Below, in pieces: positions 25,676-34,121 of a DNA stretch of 58,907 nucleotides. Position 1 is the first letter of the stretch; each line of letters begins with the position of its first letter. A program made the position numbers and the translations under genes. This DNA comes from Variovorax sp. WDL1 (GTDB taxonomy: Bacteria; Pseudomonadota; Gammaproteobacteria; Burkholderiales; Burkholderiaceae_C), in contig NZ_LMTS01000287.1 of NCBI RefSeq assembly GCF_001541225.1, positions 1,816-60,722 on the forward strand, written 5' to 3'. Under the pieces are notes generated by a model, which made no database searches, was not told the DNA's origin, and saw only the letters and a list, made by a program, of their open reading frames with translations.

Positions 25676-26737
25676 ATGAACTTGCTCGAACGCGAACTCC
25701 ATTACCCCCACGGCGACACGCTGCCTGCGCCGGGCCGGACCTTCGAAGTGGCGCCTGGCGTGCGCTGGCTGCGCATGGCCCTCCCCTTCGCGCTCGACCA
25801 CATCAATCTCTGGCTGCTGCGCGACAGCATCGACGGCGTGGAGGGCTGGACGGTGGTGGATTGCTGCATCGCGCACGAGGCCTCGCGCGCGCAGTGGGAG
25901 CAGGTCTTTGCGAACGAGCTCCAGGGCCTGCCGATCCTGCGCGTGATCGTGACGCACATGCACCCTGACCACATCGGCCTGGCCGACTGGCTCTGCCAGC
26001 GCTGGAATGCGCCGCTGTGGATCAGCTCGACCGACTACCACGTCGCGCGCGTGCTCACCAGCACCGGCGACACCCTGGCCGGCGGGAATGCGGCGGCGGA
26101 CTTCTTCGTCTCGCACGGCATGACCGATGCAAAGGCGCTGGCGGTCATCCGCGGTCGCACCAGCTACTACGCCGACATGGTGCCCTCGGTGCCGGCGAGC
26201 TTCGTACGCATGCTCGACGGCGACACGGTCCGCATCGGCGGGCGTGCCTGGCGCTGCATCAGCGGCTACGGGCACGCGCCGGAGCACATCTCCCTGTATT
26301 GCGAGGAGCTCAATGCGCTGCTGGGCGGCGACATGATGCTGCCGCGCATCTCCACCAACGTGAGTGTGCATGCGGGTGAGCCCGAGGCCAACCCGCTGCG
26401 CCTGTTCCTCGACAGCATCGATCGCTTCAACGCGCTGCCGGCCGACGCACTGGGCCTCCCCTCGCACGGCAAGCCATTCACCGGCATCCACCAGCGCGTG
26501 AAGCAGCTTCAGGACCACCACCGCGACCGCCTCGCCGAGCTTCTGGAGGCCTGCACGGCCCGGCCGCTCACCGCCGCCGAAGGGCTGCCGGTCCTGTTCA
26601 AGCGCGCGCTCGACGTGCACCAGACCACCTTCGCCCTGGGCGAGACCGTGGCGCACCTGCATCTGCTGTGGTGCGAGGGGCAGCTGCAGCGGCGCAAGGG
26701 AGAGGACGGCGTCTGGCGCTTCGGCGTATTTGGATGA
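25676..26737 (+). CDS. Metallo-beta-lactamase-fold hydrolase
   Basis: A 353-residue cytoplasmic MBL-fold protein. The metal-binding motif THMHPDH is at residues 93-99, with further candidate ligands His in YGHAPEH and Asp in GGDMML, and the final His in LPSHGKPF. The C-terminal third (about 270-350) looks like the winged-helix extension seen in LACTB2-like members. Such enzymes hydrolyse thioesters, phosphodiesters or other esters; this one is often next to LiuR-type regulators, so acyl-CoA or other thioester hydrolysis is a reasonable but unproven role. ATG 25676 has no Shine-Dalgarno and lies only 7 bases from the operator, so either the message is nearly leaderless or translation starts downstream, for example at Met34. 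Confidence 0.88.
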   Translation: MNLLERELHYPHGDTLPAPGRTFEVAPGVRWLRMALPFALDHINLWLLRDSIDGVEGWTVVDCCIAHEASRAQWEQVFANELQGLPILRVIVTHMHPDHIGLADWLCQRWNAPLWISSTDYHVARVLTSTGDTLAGGNAAADFFVSHGMTDAKALAVIRGRTSYYADMVPSVPASFVRMLDGDTVRIGGRAWRCISGYGHAPEHISLYCEELNALLGGDMMLPRISTNVSVHAGEPEANPLRLFLDSIDRFNALPADALGLPSHGKPFTGIHQRVKQLQDHHRDRLAELLEACTARPLTAAEGLPVLFKRALDVHQTTFALGETVAHLHLLWCEGQLQRRKGEDGVWRFGVFG

Positions 26738-26795
26738 GACACCGGGCCGCTCCCAAGTCGAATAGCCCCGCAGCGCATGGCGCGGAGGTTACCGG

Positions 26796-28181
26796 ATGAC
26801 CGCCGCCCGGCCGCCCGGTGGCGGTCGCATCGCAGCCGGGGGCGCAGCCACTCCAACAACCACGCTGGACCCGTTGCGCAATGGGCAGCTGGCGGGAGCG
26901 CGACGGCTTGCGCTGCGCTGCGGGCTGACCGAGTTCCCGCGCGAGATCTTCTCGCTGGCCGACACGCTGGAGGAACTCGACCTCTCGGGCAATGAACTGT
27001 CGGCGCTGCCCGAGGACCTCGGACGGCTGCACCGTTTGCGCGTGCTCTTCTGCTCGAACAACCGCTTCACCGAGCTGCCCGCTGCGCTGGGCCGGTGCGG
27101 CAGCCTCGACATGATCGGCTTCAAGGCCAACCGCATCCGTACGGTGCCGGCCGAGGCGCTGCCGCCCGCGCTGCGCTGGCTGATCCTGACCGACAACGAG
27201 ATCGACGCGCTGCCGCCCGCCATCGGCAACTGCACCCGGCTGCAGAAGCTGATGCTGGCCGGCAATCGCCTCCAGGCCCTGCCGGCCGAGCTGGCCGCCT
27301 GCCGCGCGCTGGAGCTGCTGCGCATCTCGGCCAACCGTCTCGAGGCCCTGCCGGACTGGCTGCCCGCCCTGCCCCGGCTTGCCTGGCTGGCCTTCGCGGG
27401 CAACCCCTTCGACGACCGGGCCGAGACGGCCGCGGTGGAGGCGGCGGCCATCCCGGCGGTTGATTGGCGGCGCCTGTCGCTGCGCGACCAGTTGGGCGAA
27501 GGCGCATCCGGTGTGATCCACCGCGCCGACTGGGCGCAGGAAGACGGCAGCGTTCGGCCGGTGGCCGTGAAGCTGTTCAAGGGCGAGGTCACCAGCGACG
27601 GCTGGCCGCACAGCGAGATGGCCGCCTGCATCGCCGCCGGCGCGCATCCGAACCTGATCGCGGTCGAAGGCCGGGTCCAGGACCACCCCGAAGGCACATC
27701 CGGCCTGGTGCTGGCGCTGGTGGACCCGCGCTTTCGCAACCTGGCGGGGCCACCGAGCCTGGATTCCTGCACCCGCGACGTCTATGCCGCTGACGCCGGC
27801 TGGCGGGTGGCGGCCGCCCTGCGGCTGGCCCGCGGCATCGCCTCGGCCGCCGCGCAGTTGCATGCGCGCGGCATCGTGCATGGCGACCTCTATGCCCACA
27901 ACATCCTGTGGGATGGCGAGGGCAACGGCCTGCTGGGCGACTTCGGCGCCGCCTCCTTCCTGCCGCCGGACAGCGCGGATCAGGCCCTGGCGCTGCAGCG
28001 CCTCGAGGCTCGCGCCTTCGGCCTGCTGCTCGGGGAACTGCGCTCGCGCTGCCGCCCGGCGGACGATGCAGAACGTGCCGTGCTGGAGCGGCTGGCCGAG
28101 CTCGAAAGGCGCTGCACACAGCCCGAGGCCGCCGCGCGTCCGCGGCTGGCCGAGATCGCCTCGGCCCTGGCCGCGGCCTGA
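26796..28181 (+). CDS. Leucine-rich-repeat protein fused to a Ser/Thr-type protein kinase
   Basis: A 461-residue two-part protein. Residues about 35-205 contain seven or so leucine-rich repeats with the pattern LxxLxLxxNxLxxLPxxL (for example LEELDLSGNELSALPEDLG, LQKLMLAGNRLQALPAELA). Residues 225-461 form a compact eukaryotic-like kinase: glycine loop GEGASG at 234-239, Lys259 in VAVKLFK, Glu274 in SEMAAC, catalytic loop HGDLYAHN (362-369) and DFG at 382-384. The Arg of the usual HRD is Gly, the non-RD form seen in many bacterial and pattern-recognition kinases. The C-lobe is shorter than usual. There is no signal or membrane helix, so it is cytoplasmic. It starts 58 bases after the MBL-fold gene. 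No ligand or substrate is known from sequence. Confidence 0.9.
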   Translation: MTAARPPGGGRIAAGGAATPTTTLDPLRNGQLAGARRLALRCGLTEFPREIFSLADTLEELDLSGNELSALPEDLGRLHRLRVLFCSNNRFTELPAALGRCGSLDMIGFKANRIRTVPAEALPPALRWLILTDNEIDALPPAIGNCTRLQKLMLAGNRLQALPAELAACRALELLRISANRLEALPDWLPALPRLAWLAFAGNPFDDRAETAAVEAAAIPAVDWRRLSLRDQLGEGASGVIHRADWAQEDGSVRPVAVKLFKGEVTSDGWPHSEMAACIAAGAHPNLIAVEGRVQDHPEGTSGLVLALVDPRFRNLAGPPSLDSCTRDVYAADAGWRVAAALRLARGIASAAAQLHARGIVHGDLYAHNILWDGEGNGLLGDFGAASFLPPDSADQALALQRLEARAFGLLLGELRSRCRPADDAERAVLERLAELERRCTQPEAAARPRLAEIASALAAA

Positions 28182-28189
28182 GGCCCGCC

Positions 28190-29083
28190 ATGCCGGCCGT
28201 GCCGCTGCCCACCCGCGACGGCGTCGGCCCGAGCCGCGTCGCGCTGCCGCCCGGCCCCTGGCCCACCATCGCCGAATTCCTGGTCGAGCGCTTCGCCGCC
28301 ATTCCGCGCGCCGCGTGGGAAGCGCGCATGCGCGCGGGCGATGTGGTGGATGAGCACGGCGTCCCCGTCACGCCGACCCGGCCGTACCAGCCGCGGCTGC
28401 ACGTCTTCTACTACCGCTCGCTCGACAACGAGCGGCCCGTGCCCTTCGAGGAAACGGTGCTGTTCCAGGACGAACACCTGCTCGCGGTGGACAAGCCGCA
28501 CTTCCTGACCGTGGCGCCGGTGGGCAAGTACGTGCAGCAGAGCCTGCTGGTGCGCCTGCAGCGCAAGCTGGGCCTGGACCAGCTCGCGCCACTGCACCGG
28601 ATCGACCGCGAGACCGCCGGCCTGGTGCTGTTCTCGGTTCAGCCGGCCACGCGCCATGCCTATCACGCGCTGTTCGCCGCGCGCACCATCACCAAGGGCT
28701 ACGAGGCCATCGTGCCGTGGCAGGGCACGCCGGCCCTGCCTGCCGTGCGCCGCAGCCGCCTGGTCGACGACACGCATTTCATGCGCATGCGCGAGGTGGA
28801 GGGCGAGCCCAACGCCGAGACCCGTTTCGAGCTGCTGGAGGCCCGCGACGGCTGGGCGCGCCTGCTTCTGTCGCCGCTGACCGGCCGCCGCCATCAGCTG
28901 CGCGTGCACTGTGCCGCGCTGGGCCTGCCGATCCGCCATGACACCCTCTACCCCACGCTGCTGCCGGAGGGCGCCGACGACTTCGACCGGCCGCTGCAGC
29001 TGCTGGCCAAGTCGCTGGCCTTCCGGGACCCGCTCGACGGACGGCCGCGCGCCTTCGAGAGCCTTCGCTCGCTCACCCTCTGA
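28190..29083 (+). CDS. RluA-type pseudouridine synthase
   Basis: A 297-residue pseudouridine synthase that isomerises uridine in rRNA or tRNA. The catalytic Asp lies in LHRIDRETAGLVLF, the RluA-family HRxDxxTSG motif with Ala-Gly in place of Ser-Gly. VDKPHFLTVAPVGKY is the N-terminal core, and LLLSPLTGRRHQLRVHCAALGLPI is the RNA-contact block. The first 70 residues look like a compact S4-like/N-terminal extension. ATG 28190 is 9 bases after the kinase stop, so the two are likely one transcript. Exact rRNA position (RluA, RluC, RluD, TruC or other) cannot be told. Confidence 0.92.
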   Translation: MPAVPLPTRDGVGPSRVALPPGPWPTIAEFLVERFAAIPRAAWEARMRAGDVVDEHGVPVTPTRPYQPRLHVFYYRSLDNERPVPFEETVLFQDEHLLAVDKPHFLTVAPVGKYVQQSLLVRLQRKLGLDQLAPLHRIDRETAGLVLFSVQPATRHAYHALFAARTITKGYEAIVPWQGTPALPAVRRSRLVDDTHFMRMREVEGEPNAETRFELLEARDGWARLLLSPLTGRRHQLRVHCAALGLPIRHDTLYPTLLPEGADDFDRPLQLLAKSLAFRDPLDGRPRAFESLRSLTL

Positions 29084-29112
29084 ACGAGCCTCGCGGCTCC
29101 CGACAAACCCGC

Positions 29113-29128
29113 TTCGACCAAAGTCGAA
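29113..29128 (+). terminator. Possible hairpin downstream of the pseudouridine synthase gene
   Basis: TTCGAC-CAAA-GTCGAA forms a 6-bp stem with a 4-base loop 30 bases after the stop codon. No T-run follows, so it may be a weak stop or a site for the downstream two-component genes. Confidence 0.35.
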
Positions 29129-29169
29129 GGCCGCTCGAACCGAGCCTGTTCTGATGAATACTCCCGTCG

Positions 29170-29814
29170 ATGAACGTACTGATGATCGACGACCACGTGA
29201 TGTTCCTGCAGGGCATGAAGAACCTGCTGAGCGTCCTGGTGCCCGAACTGCGCGTGGAGACCGCGGGCGAGATGAGCAATGCCGTCAAGCTGGTGGAGCT
29301 GGCCGAGTTCGATCTCGTACTGCTGGACTGGCACCTGGCCGATTGCACCGGCGAGGAATCGATCCGCCGGCTGCGCGACGCCGGCTGCATGGCGCGCATC
29401 GTGGTGCTGTCGGGCGACACCGACGCCACGATGATCCGCAACACGGTGGACTTGGGCGCGGCCGGCTTCATCCCCAAGAAGTACAGCTCGGAAATGATGG
29501 TCGCGGCCCTCCAGCAGGTGCTGGCCGGGCGCATCTTCCTGCCTCTGGAAACCCTCAATGCGGCCCCGCCGCCCCAGGTTGAAAGCGCCGCAGCTGCGGG
29601 GCAAGACCCGCGGCTCGCCGGCCTCACCCCGCGGCAGATGGACGTCTACCGCGCGGCCGCGCGCGGACTGCCCAACAAGCTGATCGCGCGCCAGCTGGAC
29701 ATCGCCGAATCCACCGTGAAGGCCCACCTCACGGCGGTCTACACCGCGCTGGGCGTGCGCAACAGGACCGAGGCTGCCTACCAGGCCTCGCGCGAGGGCG
29801 TGCGCATTGACTGA
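29170..29814 (+). CDS. NarL/FixJ-type response regulator
   Basis: A 214-residue response regulator. The receiver domain (1-120) has acidic Asp7-Asp8, phospho-accepting Asp53 in VLLDWHL, Ser81 in VLSGD and Lys103 in FIPKKY. A short linker (about 125-147) leads to a LuxR-type helix-turn-helix (150-210): LTPRQMDVYRAAARGLPNKLIARQL and STVKAHLTAVYTALGVRNRTEA. Its stop codon overlaps the start of the hybrid histidine kinase gene by 8 bases, so they are a cognate pair. It probably activates or represses transcription after phosphorylation by the kinase. A GATGATCGACGACCACG start region shows no good Shine-Dalgarno. Confidence 0.92.
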   Translation: MNVLMIDDHVMFLQGMKNLLSVLVPELRVETAGEMSNAVKLVELAEFDLVLLDWHLADCTGEESIRRLRDAGCMARIVVLSGDTDATMIRNTVDLGAAGFIPKKYSSEMMVAALQQVLAGRIFLPLETLNAAPPPQVESAAAAGQDPRLAGLTPRQMDVYRAAARGLPNKLIARQLDIAESTVKAHLTAVYTALGVRNRTEAAYQASREGVRID

Positions 29815-31627
29815 AGCCGTCTCGGCCCCGATGCCGCTGGCCGGGACCTCGCGCGAGGCCAGGATCGGGCAGCGCATCCTGGAGCGTCGGCTGCAGCTCA
29901 TCCTCGAGTACTCGCGGCGCCTGCCGCTCAACTACCTGGGATACATCCTGGTGGCCTTCATCGTCTGGCGCCAGGGCGTGGCATTCTGGCCGTGGGTCTG
30001 GCTGGTGCTGACCGGTGCCGTCATGGTGTACCGCTGGCGCCTGGGGCTCGCGGTGGAACGCGCCGAACCGAAAGCCCAGCTGCAATACCTGCCGCGGCTG
30101 CTGCGCGGCTTCGACTACAACGGCGTGTCGACCGCGAGCATCGTGCCCTTCGCCTTCTACGCGCCCGGCGACTTCGCACCGATGGCAGTGGCCGCCGTGC
30201 TGATGGCCGGCTGCACCATCGGCGCCGCCTCGGTGGCGGGCTCGCAGCGCGCCTTCGTCGGCTTCTGCACCCTCACCTTCTGCCTTCTTGCCGGCGGGTG
30301 GGCCTGGCGCGGCGGCGCCATCGGCTACATGTTCGCGGCCGGCATCCTGCTCGTCTATTTCATGCTGCTGGCCACCGTGAAGGACCAGGGCCGCATGCTG
30401 CACAAGCTCATGAACGTGCTCGACGACAACGCCGTGCTGTCGGAGGCGGTGCGCCAGGAACGCGACCGCGCCACCGCCGCCAGCGAGGCCAAGACCCGCT
30501 TCTTCGCGGCCGCCAGCCACGACCTGCGCCAGCCGCTGCACGCGCTGTCCATCAACGCCACCACGCTCGACATCCTGGCGCGCCGCTCGCCGGACCCGCT
30601 GCTCAAGGAGGTCAGCCGCGGCATCGGCAGCGCGCTGCGCCAGAGCAGCGGCCTGCTCGACGGCCTGCTGGACATCTCGCGCCTGGACGCCCACACGATC
30701 GAGGCCCGGTTCGCGCCGCACGACATCGGCGCGGTGCTGCGCGCCTCGCGCGACGAATACGCGGCACTGGCCGCGCAGCAGGGGCTGTTCCTGAAGGTGA
30801 CGGTGCCGGAGACGCCGCTGTGGGGTCTGACGGATGCCGACCAGCTGATCCGCATCGTCGGCAACCTGGTGAACAACGCGATCAAGTTCACCATGCGCGG
30901 CGGCGTGACGCTCTCGGCCGGATCCGCCGCCGACGGCCGGGTGCTGGTGCGGGTGAGCGATACCGGCCCGGGTATCCCCGAGAACGAGCGCGAGCGGGTG
31001 TTCGAGGAGTTCTATCAGATCGGCAACCCCTCGCGCGACCGCAGCCAGGGCCTGGGCCTCGGCCTGGCGATCGTGCGACGCACGGCCGAGCTGCTGAAGA
31101 TCGAGATCGGACTGGACAGCGAACCCGGACGCGGCACCACTTTCACCCTGCACCTCGCGCCCGCCGTGCCGATGGACGAAACCCACCCCGAAGTCGCGAC
31201 CGCCCGGGCGCGCGCCTGCGACGGCACGCGACTGGCGGTGCTGCTGGTGGACGACGAGTCCGAGGTGCTGTCCGCAATGTGCACCTACTTGCACCAGCTG
31301 GGTTGGTCGGTCAAGGGCGTGTCCACCGGCGCCGAGGCGCAGCAGGCGCTGGCCGAGGGCTTCGAGCCCGACGTGATGGTGGTGGACTACCGCCTGCGCG
31401 ACGAGACCGGCCTGGGCGTGATCGCGCGGGTGCGCCAGCAGCGGCCGGCGCTGCCGGCGGTGATCGTGACCGGCGAGACCGCGCCATCGCGCTTCCGCGA
31501 GTTCTCGACCGTGGCCGCGCGCATCCTGCACAAGCCGCTGGATGGCGACAAGCTCGCGCGCACCTTGCAGGAGGTGGTCCTGGCGCTGGACGAGGACGCA
31601 GCGCCGGAGCCGGTGGCGCCAAGGTGA
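29807..31627 (+). CDS. Hybrid sensor histidine kinase/response regulator with N-terminal membrane domain
   Basis: A membrane histidine kinase of 606 residues. Residues 40-190 hold about six hydrophobic segments with short loops and no large periplasmic sensor, so it likely senses within the membrane. Phospho-acceptor His238 is in AAASHDLRQPLHAL, N-box is NLVNNAIKFT, and the ATP lid has DTGPGIP, FEEFYQ and GLGLGLAIV. A C-terminal receiver domain follows (about 480-600) with DDE in LLVDDESEV, the phospho-Asp in VVDYRLRD, and Lys in LHKPL. The frame opens with a TTG at 29807 that overlaps the response-regulator stop; an in-frame ATG at 29831 is the alternative start (598 residues). It pairs with the NarL-type regulator directly upstream. 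Confidence 0.92.
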   Translation: MTEAVSAPMPLAGTSREARIGQRILERRLQLILEYSRRLPLNYLGYILVAFIVWRQGVAFWPWVWLVLTGAVMVYRWRLGLAVERAEPKAQLQYLPRLLRGFDYNGVSTASIVPFAFYAPGDFAPMAVAAVLMAGCTIGAASVAGSQRAFVGFCTLTFCLLAGGWAWRGGAIGYMFAAGILLVYFMLLATVKDQGRMLHKLMNVLDDNAVLSEAVRQERDRATAASEAKTRFFAAASHDLRQPLHALSINATTLDILARRSPDPLLKEVSRGIGSALRQSSGLLDGLLDISRLDAHTIEARFAPHDIGAVLRASRDEYAALAAQQGLFLKVTVPETPLWGLTDADQLIRIVGNLVNNAIKFTMRGGVTLSAGSAADGRVLVRVSDTGPGIPENERERVFEEFYQIGNPSRDRSQGLGLGLAIVRRTAELLKIEIGLDSEPGRGTTFTLHLAPAVPMDETHPEVATARARACDGTRLAVLLVDDESEVLSAMCTYLHQLGWSVKGVSTGAEAQQALAEGFEPDVMVVDYRLRDETGLGVIARVRQQRPALPAVIVTGETAPSRFREFSTVAARILHKPLDGDKLARTLQEVVLALDEDAAPEPVAPR

Positions 31628-31683
31628 CGCCCGGCAGTGCCCGCGCGCACTAAGCTCGGTCCCCATTCCTGGAGACAAAGCGC

Positions 31684-32454
31684 ATGGACACCACCCGACT
31701 CTTCTCTCTTGCCGGCCGCACGGCCCTCGTCACCGGCGGCTCGCGCGGCATCGGCCGCATGATCGCCGAAGGCTTCCTGGCCCAGGGCGCGCGCGTCTAT
31801 ATCTCGGCGCGCAAGGCCGAGGCCTGCGACCAGACCGCGCAGGAGCTCTCCGCTTTCGGCCCCTGCATCTCGCTGCCGGCCGACGTCTCCACCGTCGAAG
31901 GCGCCCACGCGCTGGTCCAGGCCTACGCGAGGCACGAGAGCACGCTGGACATCCTGGTCAACAACGCCGGTGCCGCCTGGGGCGCGCCCTACGAGGAATT
32001 CCCCGAAAGCGGCTGGGACAAGGTGGTGGACCTCAACCTCAAGACCCCGTTTTTCCTGACCCAGGCGCTGACGCCGATGCTCAGGAAGGCGGCCACCGAT
32101 CACCTGGCGAAGGTGATCAACATTGCCTCGATCGACGGCATTTCCGTCAATCCGCAGGAAACGTACTCGTACGCGGCGAGCAAGGCCGGCCTGATCCAGC
32201 TCACGCGCCGCATGGCACTGCGCCTGGCGCAGGAGCGCATCGTCGTCAGCGCGATCGCGCCGGGCGCCTTCGCTTCCAACATGAACAAGGATGCCCGCGA
32301 TCATGGCGAGGAGATCAAGGGCCGCATTCCGGCCGGGCGCATCGGCGAGCCGGAGGACATGGCGGGGGCGGCCATCTACCTGGCCTCCCGGGCGGGCGAC
32401 TACGTGGTGGGTTCGACGCTGGTGGTCGACGGTGGCGTCACGCACGCGCGATAG
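31684..32454 (+). CDS. SDR-family oxidoreductase
   Basis: A 256-residue short-chain dehydrogenase/reductase. The nucleotide-binding TGGSRGIG is at 17-24, NNAG at 93-96, Ser149 and the Tyr163-Lys167 catalytic pair in YSYAASKAG, and GRIGEPEDMAGAAIYLASRAGDYVVGSTLVVDGG at the end. Likely substrates are hydroxy or keto compounds; it resembles RhlG and 3-oxoacyl-ACP reductase-like enzymes. GGAGACAAAGCGC lies upstream of ATG 31684 as a ribosome binding site. It converges on the metallopeptidase gene with a 9-base gap and is preceded by the hybrid kinase gene. Cofactor choice is not certain. Confidence 0.93.
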   Translation: MDTTRLFSLAGRTALVTGGSRGIGRMIAEGFLAQGARVYISARKAEACDQTAQELSAFGPCISLPADVSTVEGAHALVQAYARHESTLDILVNNAGAAWGAPYEEFPESGWDKVVDLNLKTPFFLTQALTPMLRKAATDHLAKVINIASIDGISVNPQETYSYAASKAGLIQLTRRMALRLAQERIVVSAIAPGAFASNMNKDARDHGEEIKGRIPAGRIGEPEDMAGAAIYLASRAGDYVVGSTLVVDGGVTHAR

Positions 32455-32463
32455 CCGTGAGCG

Positions 32464-33354
32464 TCACCACTTCGGAACCGGCTGCTCCTTGAGTTGCTGG
32501 CGCAAGTCGTCGTAGTTCGGCACCACCGTTTCCACCGTCTCCCAGAAACGCGCGCTGTGGTCCATCACGCGCAGGTGGGCCAGTTCGTGGGCGACCACGT
32601 AGTCGATCACGGGCAGCCGGAAGTGCACCAGCCGCCAGTGCAGGCGGATCGCGCCGTCGACCCGGGCGCTGCCCCAGCGCGTCGAGGCGTTCGACAGGGT
32701 GAGCTTGTTCCAGGACACGCCGAGGCGCGGCGCGAAGTGGTCCAGGCGCTCGGTGAAGATACGCCGCGCCTGGCGCATCAGCCAGGCCTGCGCGGCATCC
32801 TTGATCTGGGCCGGGCTGGCGTTGTGCGCGAGCGCCACGCGCAGGATGCGCGACTCCTCGCCGTGACCCGCATCGAGCATCGCGCCCACGCCCTCGAAGC
32901 CGTGGTGCGGGTCGAGGCGCACCAGCACCGGCTCGCCCAGGAACGGAAAGCTCACGCCGTCGCGCCATTCGATGCGCGCGGCCTCCAGCTTCGCATGGCG
33001 CTGCTGCGTCTCGGCCAGCTTGCGCAGGATCCAGTCGGCCTTCTCCTTCACCGCCGCATCGACGTCGCGCAAAGCCACCCAGCGCGGCGCGCGCACCGTC
33101 AAGCCCTCGGCGCCGACGACGAAGCCGATGGTTCGGCGCTTGCCGCGCGTGAACTCGTAGGCCACCCGCGCATTGCCCAGCGTGAGCTCGCGCGTGGCGC
33201 GTGGATGGACGAAGCTGGCCGGGCTCATCGCGTCCGCCAAGGGGATCGCAGGGGGCGCGGCGTTGTCCACAGGCGCGGGTGGAGCCGGCGCAGGGGCCGG
33301 CGGCGGCACGGGCGCCTCGAACAGGTCGAGCGTGAATTGCAGCAGGCCGCGCAT
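32464..33354 (-). CDS. YgjP-like M48-family metallopeptidase
   Basis: A 296-residue protein whose C-terminal half has a zinc HELAH at 256-260 and a third ligand His266 in VMDHSARFW, preceded by TRWGSA and HYxLVHF-like LHWRLVHFRLPVIDYVVAHE, all typical of the YgjP/DUF45 metallopeptidase group. The first 50 residues are a Pro-Ala-rich, low-complexity linker. There is no signal peptide, so it is cytoplasmic. Function is unknown in most species. It is the first of a minus-strand run with plsC, gmhB, glyS and glyQ spaced by 0-15 bases, so all five are likely one operon. Confidence 0.87.
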   Translation of the reverse strand: MRGLLQFTLDLFEAPVPPPAPAPAPPAPVDNAAPPAIPLADAMSPASFVHPRATRELTLGNARVAYEFTRGKRRTIGFVVGAEGLTVRAPRWVALRDVDAAVKEKADWILRKLAETQQRHAKLEAARIEWRDGVSFPFLGEPVLVRLDPHHGFEGVGAMLDAGHGEESRILRVALAHNASPAQIKDAAQAWLMRQARRIFTERLDHFAPRLGVSWNKLTLSNASTRWGSARVDGAIRLHWRLVHFRLPVIDYVVAHELAHLRVMDHSARFWETVETVVPNYDDLRQQLKEQPVPKW

Positions 33355-33365
33355 GATGCCTGTCC

Positions 33366-34121
33366 TCAGGCCGACACCGTCTCCACAGAGACGTAGGCCT
33401 CGGGATCGAGCCTGCGCATCTCACCCTCGATCCAGGCCTCCACCTCGCGCATCAGCTCATCGGGCTTGCGCCCGACGCTCGAGATGGCCGGGCCGATGGA
33501 GACATCCACCACGCCGGGGCGCTTGATGAAGGCCTTGCGCGGCCAGACCTTTGCCGAGGTCACCGCAATGGGAATCACCGGCACCCCGGTCTCGCAGGCC
33601 AGCCGCGTGCCACCGGTCTTGTAGATGCCCTGCTGCCCGCGCGGGATGCGCGTGCCTTCCGGGAACATGATGATCCAGATCCCCTGGGCCAGCAGCGCGC
33701 GGCCCTGCGCGACCACCTTGTTGAAGGCCTGGGTACGCTGGCTGCGGTCGATGTGGATCATGTCCAGTCGCGCCATGGCCCAGCCGAAGAAGGGCACGTA
33801 GATCAGCTCCTTCTTGAACACGTAGGCCAGCGGATGCGGCATCAAGGTCGGCATCAGGAAAGTCTCGAAAGTCGACTGGTGCTTCACCAGCAGGACGCAG
33901 CCGGCGAGCTTGTCCTGCGGCAGGTTCTCCATGCCGGTCACGCGCGTCTCGATGCCCAGCAGCACGCGGGCGCCGCCGATCGCCCAGCCGAGCCAGCGCG
34001 CCGCCATCCAGTACAGCGGGATGCCGCGCTTCCACAGGGAACTGACCACCATGATCATCCCCCACGGCACCACGGTGACGAGCATCCACAGGGCGTGGAC
34101 GATGGATCGGAGGAGGGACAT
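33366..34121 (-). CDS. plsC: Lysophospholipid/1-acyl-glycerol-3-phosphate acyltransferase
   Basis: A 251-residue inner-membrane acyltransferase. An N-terminal hydrophobic segment (8-28) anchors it. The catalytic motif is KHQSTFE (80-86), i.e. HX4E rather than the common HX4D, as I recall for related Burkholderiales proteins. Motif III is FPEGTRIPRG, and GGTRLACETGVPVIPIA follows. It probably acylates lysophosphatidic acid in phospholipid synthesis. Its ATG overlaps the gmhB stop by one base (TGATG), so it is translationally coupled. A longer in-frame start into gmhB was rejected because gmhB is a full gene there. Confidence 0.9.
   Translation of the reverse strand: MSLLRSIVHALWMLVTVVPWGMIMVVSSLWKRGIPLYWMAARWLGWAIGGARVLLGIETRVTGMENLPQDKLAGCVLLVKHQSTFETFLMPTLMPHPLAYVFKKELIYVPFFGWAMARLDMIHIDRSQRTQAFNKVVAQGRALLAQGIWIIMFPEGTRIPRGQQGIYKTGGTRLACETGVPVIPIAVTSAKVWPRKAFIKRPGVVDVSIGPAISSVGRKPDELMREVEAWIEGEMRRLDPEAYVSVETVSA

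Noticed and set aside
33366..34121. PlsC catalytic motif HX4E as a loss of function
   Set aside because: Glu instead of Asp at this place seems usual for the related lysophospholipid acyltransferases of this group, and the other motifs are intact.
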